DNA from: Clostridia bacterium
GTDB lineage: Bacteria; Bacillota; Clostridia; Oscillospirales; CAG-272
DNA length: 63,727 bases
Assembly: GCA_024405755.1 (NCBI GenBank)
Contig: JAKSOD010000006.1
Coordinates: forward strand, 1 to 63,727
Reading direction: 5' to 3'
The notes beneath the pieces were generated by a model, which worked only from the letters and a program-made list of their open reading frames with translations, made no database searches and had not been told where the DNA came from. This document shows positions 53,556-62,932 of the stretch, piece by piece. Position numbers and translations under genes: made by a program. Positions within the stretch are counted from its first letter, which is position 1. Each line of letters starts with the position of its first letter.

Positions 53556-53560
53556 GGGCA

Positions 53561-53594
53561 TTTTGTCAAAAAGACTTCGGCGTTTTTGACAAAA
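53561..53594. promoter_or_regulatory. Perfect 12-base inverted repeat upstream of the sugar promoter
   Basis: TTTTGTCAAAAA (53561-53572) and TTTTTGACAAAA (53583-53594) are exact inverted repeats around a ten-base GC-rich centre (GACTTCGGCG). The site abuts the -35 of the leftward promoter and lies 63 bases before the -35 of the rightward one. This fits a regulator site for both genes. Confidence 0.6.
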
Positions 53595-53656
53595 ACAGAT
53601 ACTTTTTTTTTCGTAACGGGTGAGACAAATTTTGGAGAAGGAAAGTCAGAAGTGTG

Positions 53657-53685
53657 TTGACAAAGGTGAAAAAAGATTGTATAAT
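53657..53685 (+). promoter_or_regulatory. Promoter of the second solute-binding gene
   Basis: Perfect TTGACA (53657-53662) and TATAAT (53680-53685), 17-base spacer. A 150-base leader follows with a GGAG/CTCC hairpin near 53796-53812; no riboswitch class recognised. Confidence 0.8.
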
Positions 53686-53842
53686 AAGTTATGTAGGAAA
53701 TTGCCAAATGCCAATCCTGCGAAAAAAACAGTTCTGATGGAATTTGCCCAAAATCCGACGGCAAGTACGTCCGGACACCATCCTCGTTGCCTGCCGGAGC
53801 AAGAACTCCGCGGGAAAAAGGATGTGAGAAAGGAAGGAAATA

Positions 53843-55357
53843 ATGAAAAAACGGATTATTACGATTATTCTTGCATTATGTATGCTGCTCCCCATGCTCA
53901 TAGCTTGCGGAAAAACAGGAGGCTCCGACTCCACCTCCGCGATGAGTTCGACTGAGGTGTCCGCAATATCGGACGGGTCCGATACTAAGGATAATAAAGG
54001 CGTTGACGAGAACGGTTATGAACTCGATTCAATTCCCGAAGGGCTGAATTTTAATGATGAAATCACTTTCCTTATGTGGAGCGATTACACCATGACAGAG
54101 TTCTACGTTGAAGAGAATAACGGCGACGGTATCGACAGTGCGATTTATTCCCGCAATGAGAGAGTCAGAGACCGTCTCGGTGTGGATTTACAATACGTAG
54201 AATGTCCCGGCAACAGCGACCACATGGATGAGTTTATTAAGAAAGCTCAGTCTGATTATAACGGTGACCGTGAATTTGACATTTATGCCGGATACAGCCG
54301 TGTGGCGCCTCAACTAGCTCTTTCGGGGTACACTGTTGATCTTCTGTCCACAAAGTACTTCAATGTCGAAAAACCATGGTGGCCGAACGCGCTGATCAAT
54401 GAATGCACTTTCAACAATAAACTGTATTTCTGCTCCGGAGATATCTCCACGAACCTTCTGTGGATGATGATCGGAACTTTTTATAACAAAGATCTCTACG
54501 CCCAGTACGGATTTGAAAAGACACCCGAGCAAATGGTGGATTCACAGGAGTGGACCATGGATGTCATGTTCGATATGACCAGGGACATCTACATAGATGC
54601 TGATAATGACAATGCCAAGAGTGACGCAGACACATACGGTGCAGTTCTTTATCAGATGAATATTGATGCTTTTCAGACTGCCGCAGGCATTGTATCCGTT
54701 ATAAAAAACGGTCAGAGTGAACTGACTATCAACCCCGATTATGTCGGGGAACGCACTGCAAATGTGTGTGAACTCGTGGGCAACTGGATCAACAGTCCGG
54801 GAGTATACCAACTCAACAAGACATCCGTAAGAAACATTTTCTTTGAGGAACGCGCTCTGTTCGTTACTGACCGCTGCTTTATAGTTGCCGGCAAGGACAA
54901 TGCGGGATCCAGTGACCGTATTGAGTTTGGATACGGTATTGTTCCGAATCCGAAATACAACAAAGAACAGAAAAATTATATGACTAACGTCGGACATCCG
55001 TTCACTACATATGCCATTGCCGCAAGTACTCATAATGTTGATGCTGCTTCCGCCGTACTCGAAGCTCTCGGATCAGAAAGTTACCGACTTGTAACTCCCG
55101 AAGTATTCGAATCAGCCATGAAGTTCAAATACGGCGGCGGTTCTGATGCTGCCAGAATGTATGACATTATACGCGGAAATATAAGTTTCGATCTCGGCAG
55201 GCTGATTCCCGGTCCGTTCAACAACTTTACAACCAATTCATTCCGAAATGTTGCTATCTCCAATCCCTCGGGATACTCCACCCGTATTGCAGGATGTAAA
55301 AATGCAATGGATGCAGGAATCAGGAAACTCACTGATAGTATTAATGCTCTTGACTGA
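53843..55357 (+). CDS. Second extracellular solute-binding lipoprotein
   Basis: A 504-residue lipoprotein; lipobox PMLIACGK. It shares its layout with the protein at 51945-53477: SAIYSRNERVRDRLGVDL, DIYAGYSRVAPQLAL, KPWWPNALINECTFNNKLYFCSGD and GYGIVPNPKYNKEQKNYMTNVGH (compare GVITNPKYNKDQEKYVHK). The two are thus divergent paralogs. It is not followed by transporter genes: a terminator lies at 55485. AAAGGAAGG precedes ATG. Confidence 0.88.
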   Translation: MKKRIITIILALCMLLPMLIACGKTGGSDSTSAMSSTEVSAISDGSDTKDNKGVDENGYELDSIPEGLNFNDEITFLMWSDYTMTEFYVEENNGDGIDSAIYSRNERVRDRLGVDLQYVECPGNSDHMDEFIKKAQSDYNGDREFDIYAGYSRVAPQLALSGYTVDLLSTKYFNVEKPWWPNALINECTFNNKLYFCSGDISTNLLWMMIGTFYNKDLYAQYGFEKTPEQMVDSQEWTMDVMFDMTRDIYIDADNDNAKSDADTYGAVLYQMNIDAFQTAAGIVSVIKNGQSELTINPDYVGERTANVCELVGNWINSPGVYQLNKTSVRNIFFEERALFVTDRCFIVAGKDNAGSSDRIEFGYGIVPNPKYNKEQKNYMTNVGHPFTTYAIAASTHNVDAASAVLEALGSESYRLVTPEVFESAMKFKYGGGSDAARMYDIIRGNISFDLGRLIPGPFNNFTTNSFRNVAISNPSGYSTRIAGCKNAMDAGIRKLTDSINALD

Positions 55358-55484
55358 TAACGGGGGATCACGTTAGTGAGACATCACCTTGCCTGTTTGA
55401 CGTTTTATTAAGAAAACCGAGAAAAATCGGAAAGAAGATAAAATAAAAAGCTACACTGACATATCAGTCAGACTGAAAAAATCC

Positions 55485-55537
55485 GGTGGTTTTGAAAGAT
55501 CCGAAACGATCTTTTGAAACCACCTCATTTTTTATTT
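55485..55537 (+). terminator. Terminator after the second solute-binding gene
   Basis: GGTGGTTTTGAAAGATC (55485-55501) pairs with GATCTTTTGAAACCACC (55508-55524), with a mismatch at the TG/TG step, followed by TCATTTTTTATTT. The gap 55358-55634 holds otherwise only a partial family B hairpin near 55364. Confidence 0.82.
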
Positions 55538-55634
55538 ATCGGTAAAATGAAAAAATATCAGGTGCAAAATTCATAAACTTAACGATAATCTGCAAAAATC
55601 AATTAAAAACAAGAATATAATGAATAAAAATGTA

Positions 55635-55663
55635 TTGACACAATCGTAATGATGTGATACAAT
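55635..55663 (+). promoter_or_regulatory. glyA promoter
   Basis: TTGACA (55635-55640) and TACAAT (55658-55663), 17-base spacer. The leader has a seven-base-pair hairpin, CGCGGCA/TGCCGCG (55742-55758), just before the ribosome site. Confidence 0.75.
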
Positions 55664-55772
55664 AACGATTGATATTTTTGCTCGGTGAACGCAGAAGGTA
55701 CACCGGAAAAGGCGAAATATCAAATACGAGAAAACAAAGGTCGCGGCAGATTGCCGCGAAAAGGTGGTAAAA

Positions 55773-57005
55773 ATGTTTTTTGAGAGAATTTCAGAGTTTG
55801 ACCCTGAGGTTGGTGCTTCCTGTTCACGTGAACTTGCCCGCCAAAGAGGAAATATTGAACTTATCGCATCTGAGAACATAGTATCCGAGGGCGTGCTTCT
55901 TGCCGCCGGCGGAATACTTACAAATAAATACGCCGAGGGGTATCCAGCACACAGATATTACGGCGGCTGTGAATTTGTTGATGAAGTCGAGAACATTGCG
56001 CGTGAACGCGCCTGCCGCCTGTTCGGAGCCGAGCATGCCAATGTTCAGCCTCACAGCGGAGCAAATGCCAACCTTGCCGTTTTCTTTGCTCTTCTTGAAG
56101 CGGGAGATACAGTCCTTTCCATGAGTCTTGCCGCCGGGGGACATCTGTCCCACGGAATGAAAATGAATATTTCCGGAAAGTATTTCAACATCGTTTCCTA
56201 CGGCGTTGATGCCGAGACCGGACTTATTGACTACGACGAAGTCCGCCGTCTTGCCCATGAGTGCAAGCCGAAGATGATAATTGCCGGTGCAAGTGCATAT
56301 CCGAGAATCATTGATTTTGCCGAATTCCGCAAGATCGCAGATGAAGTCGGTGCATACCTTATGGTAGATATGGCACACATTGCCGGACTTGTTGCTGCCG
56401 GAATCCATCCTTCTCCCGTTCCGTATGCCGACGTGGTCACCACCACCACCCATAAGACGCTGCGTGGTCCTCGCGGAGGAATGATTCTTTGCCGTGAACA
56501 GTATGCCAAGCAGATTGATAAGGCGATCTTCCCGGGAACTCAGGGCGGACCTCTTATGCACATTATAGCGGGTAAAGCAGTTGCACTGGGTGAGGCACTG
56601 CGTCCCGAGTTTACAGATTATCAGAAGCAGATCGTGAAGAACTCCGCGGCACTTGCTGACGGACTTCTCAAACGCGGCGTGAAACTCGTATCCGGCGGCA
56701 CCGACAACCACCTTATGCTGCTTGACCTGCGAGGAACACCCGTTACCGGACGTGAACTCGAGGTCAATCTTGACGCCGTTCACATCACGGCTAATAAGAA
56801 CGCGATCCCGAACGACCCGCTCAAACCCACCATTACATCCGGACTCCGCGTCGGCACTCCCGCCGTCACCACCCGCGGAATGAAGGAAAAGCATATGGAT
56901 CTTATCGCAGGATGGCTCGCGGACAGCGTCTTCAACTTTGAAGCAAAAAAGGAAGAGATAGCAGCAGGAGTTGCCGCACTCTGTGCCGAATTCCCGATTT
57001 ATTGA
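55773..57005 (+). CDS. glyA: Serine hydroxymethyltransferase
   Basis: A 410-residue PLP enzyme converting serine and tetrahydrofolate to glycine and methylene-tetrahydrofolate. Family motifs: [32 protein letters not shown], and the PLP Lys K228 in [15 protein letters not shown]. The ATG at 55773 has AGGTGG five bases upstream; a GTG at 55764 lies inside that site and is rejected. Monocistronic, with terminator at 57057. Confidence 0.97.
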   Translation: MFFERISEFDPEVGASCSRELARQRGNIELIASENIVSEGVLLAAGGILTNKYAEGYPAHRYYGGCEFVDEVENIARERACRLFGAEHANVQPHSGANANLAVFFALLEAGDTVLSMSLAAGGHLSHGMKMNISGKYFNIVSYGVDAETGLIDYDEVRRLAHECKPKMIIAGASAYPRIIDFAEFRKIADEVGAYLMVDMAHIAGLVAAGIHPSPVPYADVVTTTTHKTLRGPRGGMILCREQYAKQIDKAIFPGTQGGPLMHIIAGKAVALGEALRPEFTDYQKQIVKNSAALADGLLKRGVKLVSGGTDNHLMLLDLRGTPVTGRELEVNLDAVHITANKNAIPNDPLKPTITSGLRVGTPAVTTRGMKEKHMDLIAGWLADSVFNFEAKKEEIAAGVAALCAEFPIY

Positions 57006-57056
57006 TCAGAAAATCATTAAGGACTGACAAATTTAAGTTCGTTGAGATATAAAACA

Positions 57057-57101
57057 ACCCGCCGAAGAGGAAACGATTCTCTTTTCGGCGGGTAGTTTTG
57101 T
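57057..57101 (+). terminator. glyA terminator
   Basis: ACCCGCCGAAGAG faces CTCTTTTCGGCGGGT with a small mismatch, followed by AGTTTTGTC. The remaining gap to 57237 shows no gene. Confidence 0.78.
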
Positions 57102-57237
57102 CTTATACGGTGAGCATTGGAACACCGTCCGTAATGATTCCCATAATTCAGCATATTATCACTACGACAACGGGATTGTCACGGACATTTTAAGGTTATT
57201 AGGTTATATGTTCCTTTTTGTTACGACGCAGAAATGA

Positions 57238-58767
57238 TCAGAGACTCAGATTTTTAATAAAATCGTTTCCGAATTCTGCCTGACTGTTGAGTTCTTCCGT
57301 TTCGGTCTTGGCGACGATCTTTTCGGCGCGGAGAAGCAGGGAAGGATCAAGAAGGATCATTCCCGCACCGCGAAGGGATGTATTACCGCAGGAGCGTATT
57401 TTGCAGTCGGTGCTCCGGAGCGGAAGGGTGCCGAGGCAGCACAGCGACTCCGCAGAGGCGGCAGAGCCGAAATTTCCTGAAATGAGAATTTCGTCCGGTT
57501 GACTGTTTCCCGTGAGGGCATAGGCGGCACATTTTACCGCGCTGTGTGCGAGTTGAAATGATCTGACATCCTTCTGCGAAAAGAATACATTTTCGGTCAG
57601 ATAGAAACGGTCACCGCGAATCCTGCCGCGGATATCTTCGGGGAGACGGTCAGAAAGTGATTTGTCGGCAAAAGTACCGTCGCGGTCAATGATTCCGAGG
57701 CGGCGCATCACGGCAACAGTGTCAACTACTGCACTGCCGCAAATGCCCGAGTAATGTTCTGCTTTAGGTGACGTGACGATAACGGTTTTTCCGTTTTCAA
57801 TGCCGATACCGACGTGTTCGATAACGCAGCTGCCGTCGAGTCGAACAGTCCCGCAGGATATTCCTCCGCCTTCAAAGGCGGGACCGGCGGCAGCGGAAGC
57901 GGCACGCAGTTTTCCGCACGAGGCAAGCACCAGCTCACCGTTTGTGCCGAGATCGCACAGCATTACGGATTTGTTATTGTCAAAACTGTTCTCGGCGGTT
58001 TTATCAAGTTCTTCGGCGATTATTCCGGCTGTAATATCTCCCCCGATAAAGGCGGAGATGCAGGGGAGAACGAGCACTTTTTCGGAAAAAATACCGATCT
58101 CATCACCGTTTCCGGAAAAAGATCCGGTAACCGACGGTGTGTACGGAAAAAAACCGAGAGGAGTCGGATCCGCACCACGGAGTATGTGAGTTATTACTGT
58201 ATTTCCTGCAAGTACGGTCCGACACGGACGAACATTGCCGCAGAGACGGCATATAAGTGTGTTTATTCCGCTGCGCAGAATTTCGGTCATTGATGAGAGG
58301 GACGACGCTGCGGAGCTTATAAGAGCCATTACGTCACAACCCATAGGTGACAGAGGGTTACGCATTCTCATAAGACCGAGAGAGTGTCCGGTATTCAGAT
58401 CAAATAATTCCGCTTCAATGGTGGTCGTTCCGACATCAACTGCGACCCCCGGACATGAAGAATTTGGAATTATCCCGTGCTTTTTATCATCGCAGATTAC
58501 GATTTGTGAAAACAGAGTGTTTTTTGCAGCGCATAAAACGGCGTCACCCCGTATCACGGCACGGCAAAGAGGGAAGAAACCTTCCGGATCGGCTGCAGGA
58601 GCATCGATCGAACCCTCAATGAGACGGACAAGACATTTTTGGCAAATCCCCATTCCACCGCAAGAGCCAGCGGCGATTCCGGCGGAACGCAGAGCAGCAG
58701 AGGCGGGAGTACCGTCAGCGGCACAGATTTCGAACACGGAATCCGAAATGATTCTGATTTTTCCCAT
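57238..58767 (-). CDS. RACo-like [2Fe-2S] / ASKHA ATPase protein (corrinoid reactivator family)
   Basis: A 509-residue protein. An N-terminal [2Fe-2S] ferredoxin domain (residues about 1-75) has Cys in GSCGGMGICQKC and FPLC. An ASKHA ATP-binding module follows: VAVDVGTTTIEAELFD, MLCDLGTNGELVL and the GGGISCG loop. Relatives (RACo, DUF4445) reduce inactivated corrinoid cofactors of methyltransferases using ATP. No corrinoid protein or methyltransferase lies in the window. The start at 58767 follows AGGAGG; an earlier ATG at 58827 lies on the -35 box. Confidence 0.86.
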   Translation of the reverse strand: MGKIRIISDSVFEICAADGTPASAALRSAGIAAGSCGGMGICQKCLVRLIEGSIDAPAADPEGFFPLCRAVIRGDAVLCAAKNTLFSQIVICDDKKHGIIPNSSCPGVAVDVGTTTIEAELFDLNTGHSLGLMRMRNPLSPMGCDVMALISSAASSLSSMTEILRSGINTLICRLCGNVRPCRTVLAGNTVITHILRGADPTPLGFFPYTPSVTGSFSGNGDEIGIFSEKVLVLPCISAFIGGDITAGIIAEELDKTAENSFDNNKSVMLCDLGTNGELVLASCGKLRAASAAAGPAFEGGGISCGTVRLDGSCVIEHVGIGIENGKTVIVTSPKAEHYSGICGSAVVDTVAVMRRLGIIDRDGTFADKSLSDRLPEDIRGRIRGDRFYLTENVFFSQKDVRSFQLAHSAVKCAAYALTGNSQPDEILISGNFGSAASAESLCCLGTLPLRSTDCKIRSCGNTSLRGAGMILLDPSLLLRAEKIVAKTETEELNSQAEFGNDFIKNLSL

Positions 58768-58798
58768 ACAGCACCTCCTGCAACTCTTTCTTGAAAAA

Positions 58799-58827
58799 AT
58801 TATACAGTATTTTCTTGTTAAAATCAA
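58799..58827 (-). promoter_or_regulatory. Promoter of the RACo-like gene
   Basis: TTGATT (58827-58822) and TATAAT (58804-58799) on the minus strand, 17-base spacer. Confidence 0.65.
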
Positions 58828-58899
58828 GTGGTTGTCACGGAAATAAGAAAAAACATATTTTGCTCCGAACAGAAAAATGAAAAATAATTTTCTTTATGC

Positions 58900-58928
58900 T
58901 TGAATAAACAGATATATTATGATATACT
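58900..58928 (+). promoter_or_regulatory. Promoter of the envelope operon
   Basis: TTGAAT (58900-58905) and TATACT (58923-58928), 17-base spacer, 100 bases before the first gene at 59028. Confidence 0.55.
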
Positions 58929-59027
58929 TACTTTGTATAATTATATGTTTGCGCAGCTCATTCAGCATGGAAAAGAAAGAATCTGCATTGCATCGTCATT
59001 GCTGCGGGACAGATCGGGTGTTATAAT

Positions 59028-60200
59028 ATGAAAAATAAAAATTCATTTACGCCAGTCGAAGTGAAAGGGTTATGCGTTCCCGCTTACGAAACCTTAAAAA
59101 AAGTTACGGTGGTGATACCGTCATACCAGCCTGATGAAAAACTTCACAGTATAGTGAGCGGACTTGAAGATGCGGGATTTGACGATATAATAATTGTTGA
59201 CGACGGCTCGGACGTGGAAAGAAAGCACTTTTTTCCGGATCCTGCCGAACATCCGGCTGTCACCCTGCTGGTACACCCCCAAAACCGCGGAAAAGGGGCT
59301 GCGCTGAAAACCGCATTCAGGTGGTTTCTTGAAAACCGTCCCGACCGGGCGGGAGTTATTACTGCCGACGGAGATGCCCAGCACAGAGTGGAGGATATCA
59401 TCGCCTGCGGAGGCAGGATGCTGAGAGAGGGCAACGGCACCATGGTACTCGGGGTCAGAGATTTTTCTCTGCCGAACGTACCTCCGAGGAGCAAGGCGGG
59501 CAACCGGACGACTTCGGCTGTGTTCCGTATTTTCTGCGGTCTGAAAATATCTGACACGCAAACCGGACTGCGTGCGATACCGGCGGGATTTCTTTCCGAT
59601 CTTTGCAGGGTTGACGGTGACAGGTACGAATATGAAACGAATATGCTGCTTGCCATGAATGGTCTCGGGATAGAATACTGCGAGCATCCGATTGAGACCG
59701 TGTATATCGAAGAAAATCAGACATCCCATTTCAGAGTGGTGAGGGATTCATTGAGGATCTATTCGCTGATACTGAAATATATTTTCAGTTCCGTTGCGGC
59801 ATTTCTGATCGACGCGGGATCCTTTTACCTGCTGTCGCGTTTTTTGGCACCGCATCTTCCCGCCGCCGAAGTCCTTGTCTGTACCGTGATAGCGCGTGCG
59901 CTGTCTTCCGGTGTGAATTTCATTATTAACAGAAAAATGGTCTTCCGTTCGGGAGCGTCGGCAGGGAAAACATTCTTGCGCTATTATGCTCTTGCGATTC
60001 CCGTGATGCTTGTGTCAGCAGGTTGTGTGGCAGGACTCAAAGCATTGTTTTCCGTAGGTGCGCCGTGGCTTGTGACACTTATTAAAATCGTGGTTGACAC
60101 CGTGCTTTACTTTGTTAATTTCAGAATACAGCGCGAATGGGTATTTGCCGCTGGAAAATCGAAAAAAAGCGTAATTGACCGTGATAACGACGCAAAATAA
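59028..60200 (+). CDS. Glycosyltransferase family 2 - GtrA fusion
   Basis: A 390-residue two-domain membrane protein. Residues about 22-240 are a DPM1-like GT2: VTVVIPSYQPDEKL, IIIVDDGSD, NRGKGAALKTAFRWF, and the DxD motif in ITADGDAQH. Residues about 245-380 are a GtrA-like four-helix domain (YIFSSVAAFLIDAGSFYLLSRF ... FIINRKMVFRS). It probably makes and flips a polyprenyl-linked sugar for wall or teichoic polymer decoration. First gene of the operon. Confidence 0.92.
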   Translation: MKNKNSFTPVEVKGLCVPAYETLKKVTVVIPSYQPDEKLHSIVSGLEDAGFDDIIIVDDGSDVERKHFFPDPAEHPAVTLLVHPQNRGKGAALKTAFRWFLENRPDRAGVITADGDAQHRVEDIIACGGRMLREGNGTMVLGVRDFSLPNVPPRSKAGNRTTSAVFRIFCGLKISDTQTGLRAIPAGFLSDLCRVDGDRYEYETNMLLAMNGLGIEYCEHPIETVYIEENQTSHFRVVRDSLRIYSLILKYIFSSVAAFLIDAGSFYLLSRFLAPHLPAAEVLVCTVIARALSSGVNFIINRKMVFRSGASAGKTFLRYYALAIPVMLVSAGCVAGLKALFSVGAPWLVTLIKIVVDTVLYFVNFRIQREWVFAAGKSKKSVIDRDNDAK

Positions 60201-60233
60201 CAATTTACAGCAGACGATATGAGAGAGGAAAAA

Positions 60234-61538
60234 ATGACAAAAAAGAACAGACATATATTGGAATTACCTGCGGAAGGTGCAGAAATAATGAAATATGCAA
60301 AAGAGACTTCCGCAAAAGAAAAGAAGTCTGGAAAGCAGAAAAAAGTCGGAAAAATCCTCGGAAGAATAGGATTGTCGGTGCTGTTTTCGATTCTTCTGAT
60401 ACTCCTTCTGGTATGGAGTGCCGCCTTTGCCGTTGCACACGGACCAAGTGAGTCAATGAGGGATATGCTCGTAGTCACGGCAATGCAGGCAAGTGCCACA
60501 AAATGGGTGCCGTATCTTGTACTGACGCCCGCTCAGGTGGACGCAATAATGAGCGGAAGTGCCGAAGAACAGGTTCAGATCATAAGTGAGAACGAACTGT
60601 CCCACCGGACGATAAAGAAGATCGTAACCGACAGCGACGGTAAAAAATATGAGATCGAAGTTCTGGTCAACGACGACGGCACCGCAGTTATCACCGACGA
60701 ACAAGGGGAGTCATCAGTGGTGGTTTACGATGAATGGAAGACCGCCATTGACGGTATCCAGTTCATTACCCTCGAACGTTCGAATTTCAAATGTTATATG
60801 CTGATAATCAAGGATCCATCAAGGATTTACGTTGGTACTTCCGGAAAATATGCCGGTGAGGCAGGCAAGCGATTCTACGAGATGGCTGAAAAAGAGGGCT
60901 GTGTCGCACTGATCAACGCGGGTGAATTCAACGATCCTGGCGGTCAGGGCAACGGCGGAACGCCGAACGGACTGACTTTCTCGCATGGGAAATGTGTGTG
61001 GGATGACGGAACGTACTGGAAGAGCCTGATTTATTTTGACAATAATAACAAACTCCGCGTAGCGGAAAATATCAGCCGAACCAAAGCCGAAAAAATCGGA
61101 GTGCGTGATGCAGTATGTTTCAGACTTACAACGGGATCATATTCAAGCCGTCTGATATATGAGGATGATAAAGGAAACGTGAGAGTGTCAACGTATAAAT
61201 CCTCCGGGGTGTCACAGCGTACCGCAATAGGTCAGAGGGCAGACGGGGCCGTGATTTTCCTCGTCACAGACGGCAGATCAAGCACGAGTATCGGTGCAAC
61301 GTATAACGATGTGACTCAGATAATGTACGAATACGGAGCCGTGAACGCCGGAATGCTTGACGGAGGATCGTCTTCCATGTTATATTACAGAGATTATTTC
61401 GATTTATACGGTTACGATAAGGAATCCCTCGGAGAATATCAGAAAATGGGACTTGTAAATAATTACGTGGCATTTACTATCCCGCGGCGCATACCTACAT
61501 ATTTCTGTGTCGCACCTTCGTCTGCGGAGGGCAACTGA
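60234..61538 (+). CDS. Membrane-anchored phosphodiester glycosidase (NAGPA-domain) protein
   Basis: A 434-residue protein. A basic N terminus, one membrane helix (about residues 45-68) and an extracellular NAGPA domain with SQRTAIGQRADGAVIFLVTDGR, a conserved GAT..D, and YGAVNAGMLDGGSSSMLYY at the C terminus. Such domains hydrolyse or modify phosphodiester-linked sugars in bacterial polymers. The start at 60234 has GAGAGGA upstream; 60219 has none. It follows the GT2-GtrA gene by 33 bases. Confidence 0.88.
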   Translation: MTKKNRHILELPAEGAEIMKYAKETSAKEKKSGKQKKVGKILGRIGLSVLFSILLILLLVWSAAFAVAHGPSESMRDMLVVTAMQASATKWVPYLVLTPAQVDAIMSGSAEEQVQIISENELSHRTIKKIVTDSDGKKYEIEVLVNDDGTAVITDEQGESSVVVYDEWKTAIDGIQFITLERSNFKCYMLIIKDPSRIYVGTSGKYAGEAGKRFYEMAEKEGCVALINAGEFNDPGGQGNGGTPNGLTFSHGKCVWDDGTYWKSLIYFDNNNKLRVAENISRTKAEKIGVRDAVCFRLTTGSYSSRLIYEDDKGNVRVSTYKSSGVSQRTAIGQRADGAVIFLVTDGRSSTSIGATYNDVTQIMYEYGAVNAGMLDGGSSSMLYYRDYFDLYGYDKESLGEYQKMGLVNNYVAFTIPRRIPTYFCVAPSSAEGN

Positions 61539-61539
61539 T

Positions 61540-62916
61540 ATGCCAAAGATCAAGAAACCAAACAAAAAAAGAACTCCAAGCTCAAAAAAAGAACGGCGTA
61601 ACGGACGGAAGTTCTGGATAACGTGGGCGGTAATCGTCGGCGTTACGGCGGTGATATGGACCGGAGTGCTGATCCTTCTGACTGCTGTTCTGCGTGAATA
61701 CGAGAGTGTGCAGCCGAAATACTGTGCCGAACAGGTATTCCGCGAACATTTTGCTTTCGACGATGATGACAGAGGGATGCCGGCAGATGCGGAAATGATT
61801 TCGCGCGCCCTTGACGGAGCAAAAATGCCGGAGATTTCCGGATATGAGGATGAGAATGCGGTCTTTGAAAGGGTCGCGCAGATAATGTCATCGGGAGATG
61901 TCAGATATCTTGAAGCGATATCTTCCGACGATAATGAAAAAGTATATGTTGTGACCGTAGGCGAAACACAGATCGGAACTTTTTCTCTTGTACACGGCGG
62001 CGAGCCGACAAAACTGCTCGGTCTGTTCGGCTGGATACCGGATAAAGTCAGCGTGACTCTTGAACCGACCCGCGGAGTCAGCATATATGCTCCGAAGAAA
62101 TCTGTTGTGACGGTGAACGGAGTTGAACTCGGAGAGAACGAGCGTGTCGGAGACGAGGTCGTTGTCGAAAACGCGGAATATTTTCCGGAAGATGACGCTG
62201 ACGCACGCGTAATGGTGAACTATTACGTCGAGGGACTTTTTCTCTGTCCGGAGGTCAAAGTACGTGCTCCCGGAATTGATGGGGAAGAGTATCAGACTGA
62301 CTACGACGATGAAAATGAAGCATATAACGCAGAATACGGTTATCGGCTGTCACTTGCCGACGAGTATAACAGGGAAATAGAAAGAAAACGCAAGGAACGC
62401 GAGGAAGAGGATGCCCGCCGAGCCGCAGAAGAAGAACGCCTCCGTCTTGAAGAAGAGGAACGGATCCGTAAGGAAAAAGAGGAGAAACAAAAGATCTCCG
62501 ACGGGATCAAGGCAATATACGGCGATTTTGTAACAGAAGCAAATCAAAAATTCTGTATATACTCACATACCGCCCCGGCGGAGAGAGCCGCTATGCGCTC
62601 ATCGGTGCTGAAATACTTCAAATCCGGAACTCCCATTTACAGTCAGATAAGTTCGTATTACGATTACGCAAGTTGGTTCCCCACAAAAATAGATTTTGAA
62701 AACGTCAGCGTAGACGGGTTTGAGTGGATTGATGAGGCACATAAGACATTCAGGTGCCGGATTACAATGAACACTGTGATGGAGGGAAAGACTTATACTC
62801 CCGATGGATATAAAATAGATCGGATCACGGAGACCTACGACAAGATCGTCAGTGTGAATGGTGCCGGGAAAAATCCGCTCATATACGAGATATCAAATCC
62901 TGTGAGGGAACAGTAA
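61540..62916 (+). CDS. Single-pass membrane protein with charged coiled coil, unknown function
   Basis: A 458-residue protein. The N terminus is very basic (KIKKPNKKRTPSSKKERRNGRK), followed by a membrane helix (about residues 28-50). A long extracellular part includes a beta-rich segment and a charged helix EIERKRKEREEEDARRAAEEERLRLEEEERIRKEKEE (about residues 278-320), then a C-terminal domain with HTAPAERAAMRSSVLKYF. The start at 61540 lies one base after the previous stop, with GGAGG in that gene. Probably envelope-associated with its neighbours. Confidence 0.8.
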   Translation: MPKIKKPNKKRTPSSKKERRNGRKFWITWAVIVGVTAVIWTGVLILLTAVLREYESVQPKYCAEQVFREHFAFDDDDRGMPADAEMISRALDGAKMPEISGYEDENAVFERVAQIMSSGDVRYLEAISSDDNEKVYVVTVGETQIGTFSLVHGGEPTKLLGLFGWIPDKVSVTLEPTRGVSIYAPKKSVVTVNGVELGENERVGDEVVVENAEYFPEDDADARVMVNYYVEGLFLCPEVKVRAPGIDGEEYQTDYDDENEAYNAEYGYRLSLADEYNREIERKRKEREEEDARRAAEEERLRLEEEERIRKEKEEKQKISDGIKAIYGDFVTEANQKFCIYSHTAPAERAAMRSSVLKYFKSGTPIYSQISSYYDYASWFPTKIDFENVSVDGFEWIDEAHKTFRCRITMNTVMEGKTYTPDGYKIDRITETYDKIVSVNGAGKNPLIYEISNPVREQ

Positions 62917-62932
62917 AAGAAAAGGAGAAAGA

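Noticed and set aside
53692..53842. Riboswitch in the leader of the second solute-binding gene
   Set aside because: I see one or two weak stems but no conserved core of the cyclic-di-GMP, glmS, lysine or other known classes.
55742..55758. Glycine riboswitch before glyA
   Set aside because: Only a short CGCGGCA/TGCCGCG hairpin is present; the two aptamer cores with their conserved GG and internal loops are absent.
55824..56894. A 356-codon leftward frame opposite glyA
   Set aside because: Shadow of the well-conserved glyA; no family match and no start signal.
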